Below are positions 1 to 5,186 of a stretch of 5,186 nucleotides of DNA, one piece after another. Both the position numbers and the translations under genes were made by a program. The notes beneath the pieces were generated by a model that worked only from the letters and a program-made list of their open reading frames with translations, was not told the origin of the DNA and searched no databases. The first letter of the stretch is position 1; every line of letters begins with the position of its first letter. Source of the DNA: Butyricicoccus_A sp964513445 (lineage in GTDB: Bacteria > Bacillota > Clostridia > Oscillospirales > Butyricicoccaceae); NCBI GenBank assembly GCA_964513445.1, contig CAZEMM010000094.1:1-5186 (forward strand), written 5' to 3'.

Positions 1-49
1 ACTTTCGATTATTGGTTTTTATCTCTACCCCAACTATTGACATAGAGCC
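1..49 (-). mobile_element. Possible insertion-sequence end (terminal inverted repeat, ISL3-like), cut by the window edge
   Basis: Read on the minus strand from position 49, the sequence begins GGCTCTATGTCAATAG and continues with TTGGGGTAGAG, then runs off the left edge. From memory, this resembles terminal inverted repeats of ISL3-family elements common in gut Clostridia, which start with GG, contain a TCTTTGTCAA-like core and make 8-bp target duplications. The outer base would be 49, and the eight bases 50-57 next to the phosphatase-GNAT stop codon would be the target copy. The stretch 1-57 is about 35% G+C by hand count, well below the neighbouring gene. No transposase is visible and the other end lies outside, so this could instead be ordinary AT-rich intergenic DNA or a dispersed repeat. 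The family assignment is from recall, not from a search. Confidence 0.4.
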
Positions 50-57
50 TCTTTTCT

Positions 58-1218
58 TCAGTCATCATAAAGCGGACGGCGCAGCACGACAAAATCGCCC
101 GCATCGGTATGTACCTCCTCGCCGGTCGGCACGAAATCATTGTGCAGATAAAAAGCGGGGCCGCTGGGATTATGTTTTGCGGGAATGGCCTGCAGCACGC
201 GCTTGCCCAGCCTGCGATAGGTGCTGACGGCGTGCCCCATCAGCTGCTGACCAAAGCCAAAGCCGCGGAATTTTTCCGCAATGCACGTGCCGCCCATCTC
301 TCCGATTTCCGTGTCGCGGTTTTCCTGTGTGTTTATAGCAATGATGCCGCCGATCTCACGGTCAACCATACCAAACACAACCGCATCCGGCGTGACCGAC
401 TGGAACGAACGCAGACGCTGCTCAATCTGTGCGTCGCTGTATGCGTCCTTGCCATAGGTCGGCCAGTAGATTGCATGGAAAAACGTAAGCGCCTGTGACT
501 TATCTGCCGGGTCGTCCCAATTTACCGGGCGAAACCACATCTGCGGGGAGGCGGGGACATCCTTGCTGTCGCTCCATTTGAGACGATAGAACGTGGACAA
601 TTCGTTTGGCATGTGCGAATTGTCATTGCGGTAGGGGACTTCAATCGAGCCGTCATTGCGGAACAGCAGCTTTGCAACACAGGTATTGTCACCCCAGCCG
701 ACCTGCATCATCTCCTCCGCCTGCAGGCCGAGCGCGAGTGTCAAAATGCCGCGGATAGCGGAGCCGTGCGAGACGACGACAACCGTCTTGCCGCCCTGCT
801 CGCGCGCGATGCGGCGCATTTCGTCCAATGCGCGCGCACCCGCCTCCATGATGGTCTCACCGCCCGGCACACGTACCAGCCACGGACGGTTGCACCAGTC
901 ATCATACAGCTCCGGATGAAAGACAGGCAGCTCTGCCCACGGCTTGTCCTCCCATTCGCCCATATTGATCTCGCGCAGGGCGGGGCGCTGCTCAACCGGG
1001 AGGCCGTGCGGTGCGGCGATGGCGCGCGCTGTGCTGCGCGCACGCGACAGATCGCTGGAATAGACGGCGGCTATCGGCTCGTCCGCAAAGCGCTTGCCGA
1101 CGACCTCCGCCTGCTCCCGCCCGCGGCGGGTGAGCAGGCTGTCATAAAAGCCATGGCAGCGGCGGCCGACATTGCCTTCCGCTTCCGCATGGCGCACCAG
1201 ATAGATGGTTGTACTCAT
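58..1218 (-). CDS. Two-domain protein: histidine phosphatase (phosphoglycerate-mutase-like) fused to GNAT N-acetyltransferase
   Basis: The protein has 386 residues. Residues 1-190 are a histidine phosphatase domain. The phospho-acceptor motif is LVRHAEAEGN with R9 and H10. The second arginine is R59 in SSDLSRARSTA, the acid is E83 in LREINMGEWE, and the second histidine is H151 in VVSHGS, so the full catalytic set is present. Such domains remove phosphate from small molecules through a phosphohistidine intermediate. Residues about 235-386 look like a GNAT acetyltransferase. R318-G323 (RGFGFG) fits the acetyl-CoA loop R-x-x-G-x-G, and AFYLHNDF (355-362) resembles the usual FYxxxGF element. A linker at about 190-230 joins them. 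The protein is cytoplasmic, with no signal peptide or membrane segment. The ATG overlaps the pyrD stop by four bases (ATGA) and AGGAG lies ten bases upstream, so translation is probably coupled to pyrD. No frameshift is needed, so the fusion appears real. Substrates of both domains are unknown. A role linked to pyrimidines is only inferred from position. Confidence 0.9.
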   Translation of the reverse strand: MSTTIYLVRHAEAEGNVGRRCHGFYDSLLTRRGREQAEVVGKRFADEPIAAVYSSDLSRARSTARAIAAPHGLPVEQRPALREINMGEWEDKPWAELPVFHPELYDDWCNRPWLVRVPGGETIMEAGARALDEMRRIAREQGGKTVVVVSHGSAIRGILTLALGLQAEEMMQVGWGDNTCVAKLLFRNDGSIEVPYRNDNSHMPNELSTFYRLKWSDSKDVPASPQMWFRPVNWDDPADKSQALTFFHAIYWPTYGKDAYSDAQIEQRLRSFQSVTPDAVVFGMVDREIGGIIAINTQENRDTEIGEMGGTCIAEKFRGFGFGQQLMGHAVSTYRRLGKRVLQAIPAKHNPSGPAFYLHNDFVPTGEEVHTDAGDFVVLRRPLYDD

Positions 1219-2123
1219 AGCTTCATTGCTCCTGTCAGTTCGGTTACGGATTGGATTCCGTGCGTATCGAGAAATTCCTCCAGCTCATGCAGCGCATGAA
1301 TCGGCGCCATGGGGTCTGCAAAGCAGGCGGTGCCGATGGCAACGGCGGATGCGCCGGCCAGCATCATCTCGACGATATCACGTCCTGAGCGGATACCGCC
1401 TATGCCGAGAATCGGCACATCGACCGCCTGATGCACCTGATAGACCATGCGCACTGCAACGGGGAACACTGCCGGGCCGGAAAGACCGCCCATGATATTG
1501 GACAGGATAGGACGGCGGCTCTCCACGTCAATGCGCATGCCAAGCAGCGTATTGATGAGCGAAAGCGCGTCCGCGCCTGCCGATACTGCTGCGCGGGCAA
1601 TCTCCGCAATATCTGTCACATTGGGGGACAGCTTGACGATCAGCGGCTTTTTTGCGACCTTTTTGGCGGCGGAAACGACCTCTTCAACCATTTTGGGCTG
1701 TGTACCGAAGGTCAGACCGCCACACTTGACGTTGGGACACGAGATGTTCATCTCAATGAGGTCGACGTCTGCATCAGATATTTTTTCCACAATGCCTGCG
1801 TATTCCTCAACAGAATTGCCGGAAACGTTTGCAATGATGCGGGTGTCAAACTGGCGCAGATAGGGAATCTGTTCCTCGATAAATTTATCCACGCCGGGAT
1901 TTTGCAGACCGACACAATTGAGGATGCCCATGGGAGTCTCCGCGATGCGCGGGGCGGGGTTGCCCAAGCGCTCGGTCGGGGTCAGCCCCTTTGCGCCGAT
2001 GCCGCCCAGCTCGCCCAGATCATAAAATTCGGCATATTCATGGCCGAAGCCAAAGGTGCCGGAGGCGGTTGTGACCGGGTTTTTCAGCTCTACACCGCAA
2101 AAATTAACACGAAGATCAGCCAT
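1215..2123 (-). CDS. pyrD: Dihydroorotate dehydrogenase, class 1B catalytic subunit
   Basis: This 302-residue protein oxidises dihydroorotate to orotate, the fourth step of pyrimidine synthesis, using FMN. It works in the cytoplasm with PyrK, which passes the electrons to NAD+. Visible family motifs are the N-terminal ASGTFGFG (20-27), GAKGLT (43-48, FMN contact lysine K45), VGLQNPG (71-77), and NISCPN (126-131) with catalytic C129. Cysteine at this site is typical of class 1 enzymes, where class 2 has serine. Further on are IVKLSPNVTD (162-171), INTLLG (190-195), GGLSGPA (212-218), GIGGIRSG (240-247) and IGTACFADP (263-271). The length matches class 1B. A GTG at 2129 would add two residues, but it lies four bases from the AAGGAGG site, whereas the ATG at 2123 lies ten bases away, so I chose the ATG. 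It overlaps the pyrK stop by one base and the next gene by four. The family and class are certain from the motifs and the PyrK neighbour. Confidence 0.97.
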   Translation of the reverse strand: MADLRVNFCGVELKNPVTTASGTFGFGHEYAEFYDLGELGGIGAKGLTPTERLGNPAPRIAETPMGILNCVGLQNPGVDKFIEEQIPYLRQFDTRIIANVSGNSVEEYAGIVEKISDADVDLIEMNISCPNVKCGGLTFGTQPKMVEEVVSAAKKVAKKPLIVKLSPNVTDIAEIARAAVSAGADALSLINTLLGMRIDVESRRPILSNIMGGLSGPAVFPVAVRMVYQVHQAVDVPILGIGGIRSGRDIVEMMLAGASAVAIGTACFADPMAPIHALHELEEFLDTHGIQSVTELTGAMKL

Positions 2124-2890
2124 TACCACTGCACCTCCTTGGAATCAAATACAGGGCCGTCCTTGCATACATGCCCATAGCGCGTCTCACCGTTTTCTGC
2201 CGCAAGCGCGCACGCGCATACGAGACAGGCGCCGATGCCGCAGCCCATGCGCTCCTCCATCGATACCTGACAGAGCAGGCCGGCCTGTTCTGCAATTGCC
2301 GCCAGCGCGCGCAGCATCGGCTTCGGGCCGCAGCAGCAGACAGAGGTAAATTCCGCAATATGCTGCTGCAAAACATCAGATACAAAGCCGTGAATGCCAT
2401 AGGAGCCGTCATCCGTCGCGGTGTATACTGTGCCGAGTGCACGGAAGTCCTCCTCTAAAATTACAGCATCGCGGCTGCGGAAACCCAGAATTGCGGTTGG
2501 ATGCGCGCCGTTTTGCTTTGCTGTGCGCATGGTTTGCAGCATAGGAGGGACGCCGATGCCGCCGCCGATGAAAACCGGACGGTCGCCCAGCTGCTCCATG
2601 CAGAAGCCATGCCCGAGCGGGCCGAGAACATCCAGCGTATCACCCGGGCGGCGCCGGGACAGCCAGCGCGTTCCGTCACCCTTGGTGACAAAGACGATTT
2701 TCAGCAGGCCGTCACTTGTACAGCAGACGGAAATGGGACGGCGCAGCAGATTTGCCTCTCCGCAGGCAATATGAACAAACTGTCCGGGAGCAGCCGCTGC
2801 GCTGATGCGCGGCGCGTCCAGCGTCAGCGCGGTGATGGTGTCGGTGAGCGGCTGACGCGCACAGACAGTACAAAGCTCCTGTATGGGCAT
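2123..2890 (-). CDS. pyrK: Dihydroorotate dehydrogenase electron transfer subunit (FAD and 2Fe-2S)
   Basis: This 255-residue protein is the flavin and iron-sulfur partner of class 1B PyrD. It carries electrons from FMN through a 2Fe-2S cluster and FAD to NAD+. In the N-terminal ferredoxin-reductase-like FAD domain, RRPISV (50-55) is the FAD-binding motif. In the NAD-binding domain, IGGGIGVPPM (108-117) is the glycine-rich loop and CGPKPM (187-192) is the usual later motif. The C-terminal part holds the cluster ligands C217, C222, C225 and C242 in the pattern C-x4-C-x2-C-x16-C. An extra C227 and a CCC run at 185-187 make the protein cysteine-rich. The length equals the usual 250-260 residues. 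The ATG follows AAAGGAGG with an eight-base spacer, which fixes the start. It is the first gene of a tight unit with pyrD. A missing cluster ligand would have argued for another ferredoxin-reductase family, but all are present. Confidence 0.97.
   Translation of the reverse strand: MPIQELCTVCARQPLTDTITALTLDAPRISAAAAPGQFVHIACGEANLLRRPISVCCTSDGLLKIVFVTKGDGTRWLSRRRPGDTLDVLGPLGHGFCMEQLGDRPVFIGGGIGVPPMLQTMRTAKQNGAHPTAILGFRSRDAVILEEDFRALGTVYTATDDGSYGIHGFVSDVLQQHIAEFTSVCCCGPKPMLRALAAIAEQAGLLCQVSMEERMGCGIGACLVCACALAAENGETRYGHVCKDGPVFDSKEVQW
2134..2140 (-). promoter_or_regulatory. pyrD ribosome binding site inside the end of pyrK
   Basis: AAGGAGG on the minus strand matches the anti-Shine-Dalgarno sequence perfectly and lies within the last codons of pyrK. 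It is ten bases from the ATG at 2123 and only four from the GTG at 2129, so it favours the ATG as the pyrD start. The strong site shows that pyrD can recruit ribosomes itself, in addition to coupling through TAATG. Confidence 0.75.
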
Positions 2891-2898
2891 GATGCATT

Positions 2899-2906
2899 CC
2901 TCCTTT
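2899..2906 (-). promoter_or_regulatory. pyrK ribosome binding site
   Basis: AAAGGAGG on the minus strand sits eight bases before the pyrK ATG, a near-ideal match and spacing. An out-of-frame ATG begins at 2897, two bases after the site. It is too close to be a preferred start. Confidence 0.75.
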
Positions 2907-2923
2907 ATTTTTCAAACAAATAT

Positions 2924-2952
2924 ATTGTACATGAATTCGCGACGGAAGGAAA
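2924..2952 (-). promoter_or_regulatory. Candidate sigma-A promoter for pyrK-pyrD-phosphatase/GNAT
   Basis: In the 107-base gap between rsmE and pyrK, the minus strand has TACAAT (2929-2924), five of six matches to the -10 consensus. TTTCCT (2952-2947) lies 17 bases upstream and matches the -35 consensus at only three positions. Transcription would start near 2917, giving a leader of about 27 bases that includes the ribosome binding site. A leader this short leaves no room for a PyrR-type attenuator. I see no hairpin followed by a T-run in the gap, so read-through from rsmE is also possible. Confidence 0.4.
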
Positions 2953-2997
2953 GAGGCAGGCGCGGGGTTTTGGCCGGATTATAATAAACGATATCGC

Positions 2998-3732
2998 TTA
3001 AAGATTATCCGTCGCGTACATCAGCACCGTCAGCGCAGCCATAGGCGCGGTTTCACAGCGCAGGATGCGCGGCCCCATGGCACACGGTGTCATTCCGCGG
3101 CGGACAGCCTGCGCAACCTCATATTCCTCAAATCCGCCCTCCGGGCCGGTGATAATTGCGGCCGTGCGCACAGATGACACACTCTCAATTTTTTCGCGCA
3201 GCGTGATGCGCTCGCCTGTTTCATACATAAACAGCATCAGGTCTGCCTGCTCCGCGATATCCAGTGCGGCTTCGAATGAGGGGACGGCGGACACCTGTGG
3301 AATCCGTCCGCGGCCCGATTGCTTGGCAGCAGATTCCGCGATGCGCTGATAGCGTACGAGCTTTTTCTGCATGCTTTTGGCATCCGGGCGGGCGACGCAG
3401 CGTTTGCACAGAAAAAATATAATGTTTGCCGCGCCCAGCTCGACGCATTTTTGAACGATAAAATCTGCGCGCTCACCCTTGGGTAAGCCGGCGAGAATCG
3501 TGCAGGCGACAGATGGCTCCGCGCTGTCCGGCAGCGGCTGGATGATATCCGCCTGCACCTCACCATCCGCAATGTGTGAAATGCGGCACAGCGCGTCGTT
3601 TCCCGCGCCGTCGCACACGGTAATTTCATCTCCAACGCCAAGACGCAGCACGCGAATATGCTCGGTATCGCCGCCGGAGATAGTCACGGACTGCGCGCCG
3701 ATGCTGCCGTCCTGCAAGAAAAATCTGGGCAT
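2998..3732 (-). CDS. rsmE: 16S rRNA (uracil-1498-N3) methyltransferase
   Basis: This 244-residue SPOUT-class enzyme uses S-adenosylmethionine to methylate N3 of U1498 in helix 44 of 16S rRNA. An N-terminal PUA-like domain starts with PRFFLQ and contains HIRVLRLGVGD (25-35). The family core follows: GLPKGERADFIVQKCVELG (82-100), then RYQRIAESAAKQSGRG (127-142) with IPQV. In the knotted cofactor region are ITGPEGGF (194-201) and MGPRILRCETAP (219-230), close to the family's L-G-x-R-I-L-R-x-E-T-A. All hallmarks are present at normal length. A TTG at 3750 would extend the protein by six residues, but those codons contain the AGGAGG ribosome binding site, so the ATG at 3732 is the better start. 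The gene lies 44 bases after the MATE gene with no terminator seen between, so co-transcription is possible. The usual partner prmA is not in this window. Identification is firm. Confidence 0.95.
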   Translation of the reverse strand: MPRFFLQDGSIGAQSVTISGGDTEHIRVLRLGVGDEITVCDGAGNDALCRISHIADGEVQADIIQPLPDSAEPSVACTILAGLPKGERADFIVQKCVELGAANIIFFLCKRCVARPDAKSMQKKLVRYQRIAESAAKQSGRGRIPQVSAVPSFEAALDIAEQADLMLFMYETGERITLREKIESVSSVRTAAIITGPEGGFEEYEVAQAVRRGMTPCAMGPRILRCETAPMAALTVLMYATDNL

Positions 3733-3738
3733 TTCGTC

Positions 3739-3744
3739 CCTCCT
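3739..3744 (-). promoter_or_regulatory. rsmE ribosome binding site that sets the start codon
   Basis: AGGAGG on the minus strand ends six bases before the ATG at 3732. A longer reading from the TTG at 3750 would translate these bases as Arg-Arg, so the site argues against the upstream start. Confidence 0.75.
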
Positions 3745-3753
3745 GTTCAAATG

Positions 3754-3780
3754 ACAATATCAAAATGGTGTGCGTGTCAA
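3754..3780 (-). promoter_or_regulatory. Weak candidate promoter for rsmE
   Basis: A perfect -35 hexamer TTGACA (3780-3775) overlaps the MATE stop codon, and TATTGT (3759-3754) matches four of six -10 positions. The spacer is only 15 bases, shorter than the preferred 17, so activity is doubtful. If real, it would let rsmE be expressed apart from the efflux pump. Confidence 0.25.
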
Positions 3781-5123
3781 TGGGTCAGCTTTTTGATCCA
3801 GTGGCCGTGATTTGCCTTGATATAGGCGGGGACGCACTTAAACAGCTGGTCGAGATTGAGACACCAGACGACTACGATAGGGGAGGCCTTGACATAGAAT
3901 GCCATAAAGAACGACAGCGGGATGACAATGCCCCAAATGCTGACGAGGTCAAGCGTCATGGTATATTTGGTGTCGCCGCCGCCCTTGATGATACCGGCGT
4001 TGGTCGGCATCTGATAGGACATACCGACCATGACAACACACAGGATGTGTAAGAATGCGCGTGCAAGCTGACGGCTCTCGTCCGAGAAGCTGTACAGCGA
4101 CAGCACCGGCTCGGTCAGCGCAAAGAGCAGAATGCCGCAGCAGATGCCCATGACGACAAACATGACCTGTAGCGTTTTGGCGTATTGCTTGACGCGATTA
4201 AGATCGCCCTCACCGATGGATTTGCCAATGATGACGTTAGCAGTGGATGCCGAGCCGACAGCGACTGTCTTGACGATAAGGAACAGGTTGGAGGCCATGC
4301 TGTTTGCGGCGATCGCGCTTGCGGTCAGATGTCCGAGGATCGCTGTCTGCATCGCGGTATTCAGTCCCCACAGGCTCTGCGTAAAAATAATGGGTGCGCT
4401 GACACGGAAGTAATCCCGCGTGATCGCGCGGTCTGTATGTAGAAAATCCTTCAGCTTCAAGTGCAAATGCTGTTCCTTTTTCTTGATGTACACCAGGATG
4501 ATGACGCATTCGATGATGCGGGCGGTCAGTGTGCCGATCGCCGCGCCGCGCGCGCCCAGCTGCGGAAGGTCAAAATGACCGAAGATGAGCAGCCAGTTGA
4601 TGCAAAAATTGATACACAGTGTGCTCAGGGAGAGGTAGAATGCGATTTTTACCACCTCTGTACTGCGCAGAACGGAAAGCAGAATGGTTGTGACACAGAA
4701 GAACGGATAGGTAAATTTGACGATTTGAAGATAGCTGACGCCCTCCGCGATGATCGCACTATCTGTTGTGAAAAGACCGACGACCTGAGACGGGAACAGC
4801 GTGACCGCGAAAAACAGGACAAGCATGACACACAGCGCGGTGCGCATAGCAGTGCTGGAAATTTTGCGGATGGTGCCGCAGTCCTGCTTGCCCCAATACT
4901 GTGCAGAGAGAATGACAAGGCCGTCGCCGACGCCCGTCAGCAGGTTTTGATAGATAAACTGAATTTGATTGACCGCAGTGACGCCGGACAGTGCGCTCTC
5001 CGAATACCGTCCCAGCATGAGGTTGTCCGTGAGATTAACGCTCAGTGAAATGACGTTCTGCAGGACGATCGGCAGGCACAGCATCAGGAACGTGCGATAA
5101 AATCGTTTGTCCTTGATTAACAT
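3777..5123 (-). CDS. MATE-family multidrug efflux transporter (NorM/DinF-like)
   Basis: This 448-residue inner-membrane protein has about twelve hydrophobic segments, roughly at 13-33, 47-69, 94-113, 133-152, 159-181, 193-212, 243-265, 278-298, 317-337, 356-376, 392-411 and 415-435. They form two six-helix halves as in MATE exporters, which expel drugs or metabolites in exchange for Na+ or H+. Matching loop motifs in the two halves are QYWGKQD (75-81) and GKSIGEGD (300-307). INWLLIFG (175-182) followed by LGARGAAIGT (189-198) is typical of the first half. GGGDTKYTMTLDLVSIW (381-397) is typical of the second half, where D392 lies in or near the membrane. The length is normal for the family. 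The ATG at 5123 has a modest GAGGA site about ten bases upstream. The transported compound and coupling ion cannot be told from sequence. A flippase-like role is possible but less likely than MATE efflux. No regulator gene is in view. Confidence 0.93.
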   Translation of the reverse strand: MLIKDKRFYRTFLMLCLPIVLQNVISLSVNLTDNLMLGRYSESALSGVTAVNQIQFIYQNLLTGVGDGLVILSAQYWGKQDCGTIRKISSTAMRTALCVMLVLFFAVTLFPSQVVGLFTTDSAIIAEGVSYLQIVKFTYPFFCVTTILLSVLRSTEVVKIAFYLSLSTLCINFCINWLLIFGHFDLPQLGARGAAIGTLTARIIECVIILVYIKKKEQHLHLKLKDFLHTDRAITRDYFRVSAPIIFTQSLWGLNTAMQTAILGHLTASAIAANSMASNLFLIVKTVAVGSASTANVIIGKSIGEGDLNRVKQYAKTLQVMFVVMGICCGILLFALTEPVLSLYSFSDESRQLARAFLHILCVVMVGMSYQMPTNAGIIKGGGDTKYTMTLDLVSIWGIVIPLSFFMAFYVKASPIVVVWCLNLDQLFKCVPAYIKANHGHWIKKLTH

Positions 5124-5140
5124 GGCATATGTTTCCTCGT

Positions 5141-5185
5141 ATTATAAAGTAGTAGTGTTTATAGTCCCTCTCCAAGGACTGTATG
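5141..5185 (-). promoter_or_regulatory. MATE promoter region with operator-like inverted repeat
   Basis: An imperfect dyad, TATAGTCC, eight bases, GGACTGTA, covers 5160-5183 (eight pairs, one of them G-T). On the minus strand, TATAAA (5163-5158) is a possible -10 with CATACA (5185-5180) 16 bases upstream, so the dyad would fill the spacer. A better -10, TATAAT (5146-5141), lies closer to the gene but would start transcription at the ribosome binding site and has no good -35. Dyads inside the promoter spacer are typical operators of drug-efflux regulators such as the MerR family, but the 16-base spacing is shorter than their usual 19. The window ends at 5186, so the upstream context is unseen. 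Confidence 0.35.
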
Positions 5186-5186
5186 C

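Noticed and set aside
22..46. CTCTA/TAGAG inverted repeat as an intrinsic terminator
   Set aside because: The stem is only five pairs with a 15-base loop, and on the minus strand no T-run follows. It is better explained as part of the possible IS end.
613..1299. Long open plus-strand frame opposite the phosphatase gene (others at 1431-2180, 2501-3001 and 4461-5048)
   Set aside because: These lie antisense to genes with clear family motifs, show no recognisable domains, and are expected in G+C-rich codon sets.
2124..2129. GTG start for pyrD giving two extra residues
   Set aside because: It is only four bases from the AAGGAGG site, while the in-frame ATG at 2123 has better spacing and forms the common TAATG junction.
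2978..2983. Perfect TATAAT on the minus strand just after rsmE as a pyrK promoter
   Set aside because: No -35-like hexamer lies 15-19 bases upstream, and the resulting leader shows no structure. The TACAAT at 2929-2924 is better placed.
2989..2996. Palindrome CGATATCG after the rsmE stop as terminator or operator
   Set aside because: Eight bases with no loop and no following T-run. It is likely a chance palindrome.
3733..3750. TTG start for rsmE
   Set aside because: The extra six codons are the Shine-Dalgarno region itself, and family members begin near MPRFF.
1..5186. tRNA, rRNA, CRISPR array, prophage or toxin-antitoxin system
   Set aside because: No cloverleaf, spaced direct repeats or related genes were seen. 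Intergenic space is too small outside the gaps described.

Overview
All five genes I can support in this 5.2 kb window lie on the minus strand. Transcription therefore runs from the right edge to the left edge. The gene set is housekeeping plus one transporter: a MATE-family efflux pump, the 16S rRNA methyltransferase RsmE, the two subunits of an NAD-dependent (class 1B) dihydroorotate dehydrogenase (PyrK and PyrD), and a two-domain protein joining a histidine phosphatase to a GNAT acetyltransferase. Class 1B PyrD with PyrK, strong AGGAGG ribosome binding sites and moderately high G+C in the genes suggest a Bacillota member of the Clostridia, perhaps Oscillospirales-like. That placement is inference, and the genus cannot be read from the sequence.

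Layout in transcription order: 5124-5186 is a short leader with a dyad and promoter-like hexamers. The MATE gene follows (5123 to 3777), then a 44-nt gap and rsmE (3732 to 2998). A 107-nt spacer (2997 to 2891) holds a candidate promoter and a strong ribosome binding site. Next is a tightly packed three-gene unit. pyrK (2890 to 2123) shares one base with pyrD (TAATG), and pyrD (2123 to 1215) overlaps the phosphatase-GNAT gene (1218 to 58) by four bases (ATGA). The last 57 bases at the left edge are clearly more AT-rich and contain a sequence that looks like the end of an insertion sequence running out of the window.

Function: PyrK carries FAD and a 2Fe-2S cluster and passes electrons from FMN in PyrD to NAD+, so the pair makes orotate for pyrimidine synthesis. 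The phosphatase-GNAT protein is probably translated in step with PyrD, but its substrate is unknown. RsmE modifies 16S rRNA and the MATE protein exports unknown compounds. Neither has an obvious link to the pyr genes.

The window looks mostly ordinary, and I found no convincing undescribed system. The points most worth a second look are the phosphatase-GNAT fusion coupled to pyrD, the putative IS end just behind it, and the operator-like dyad in front of the MATE gene.
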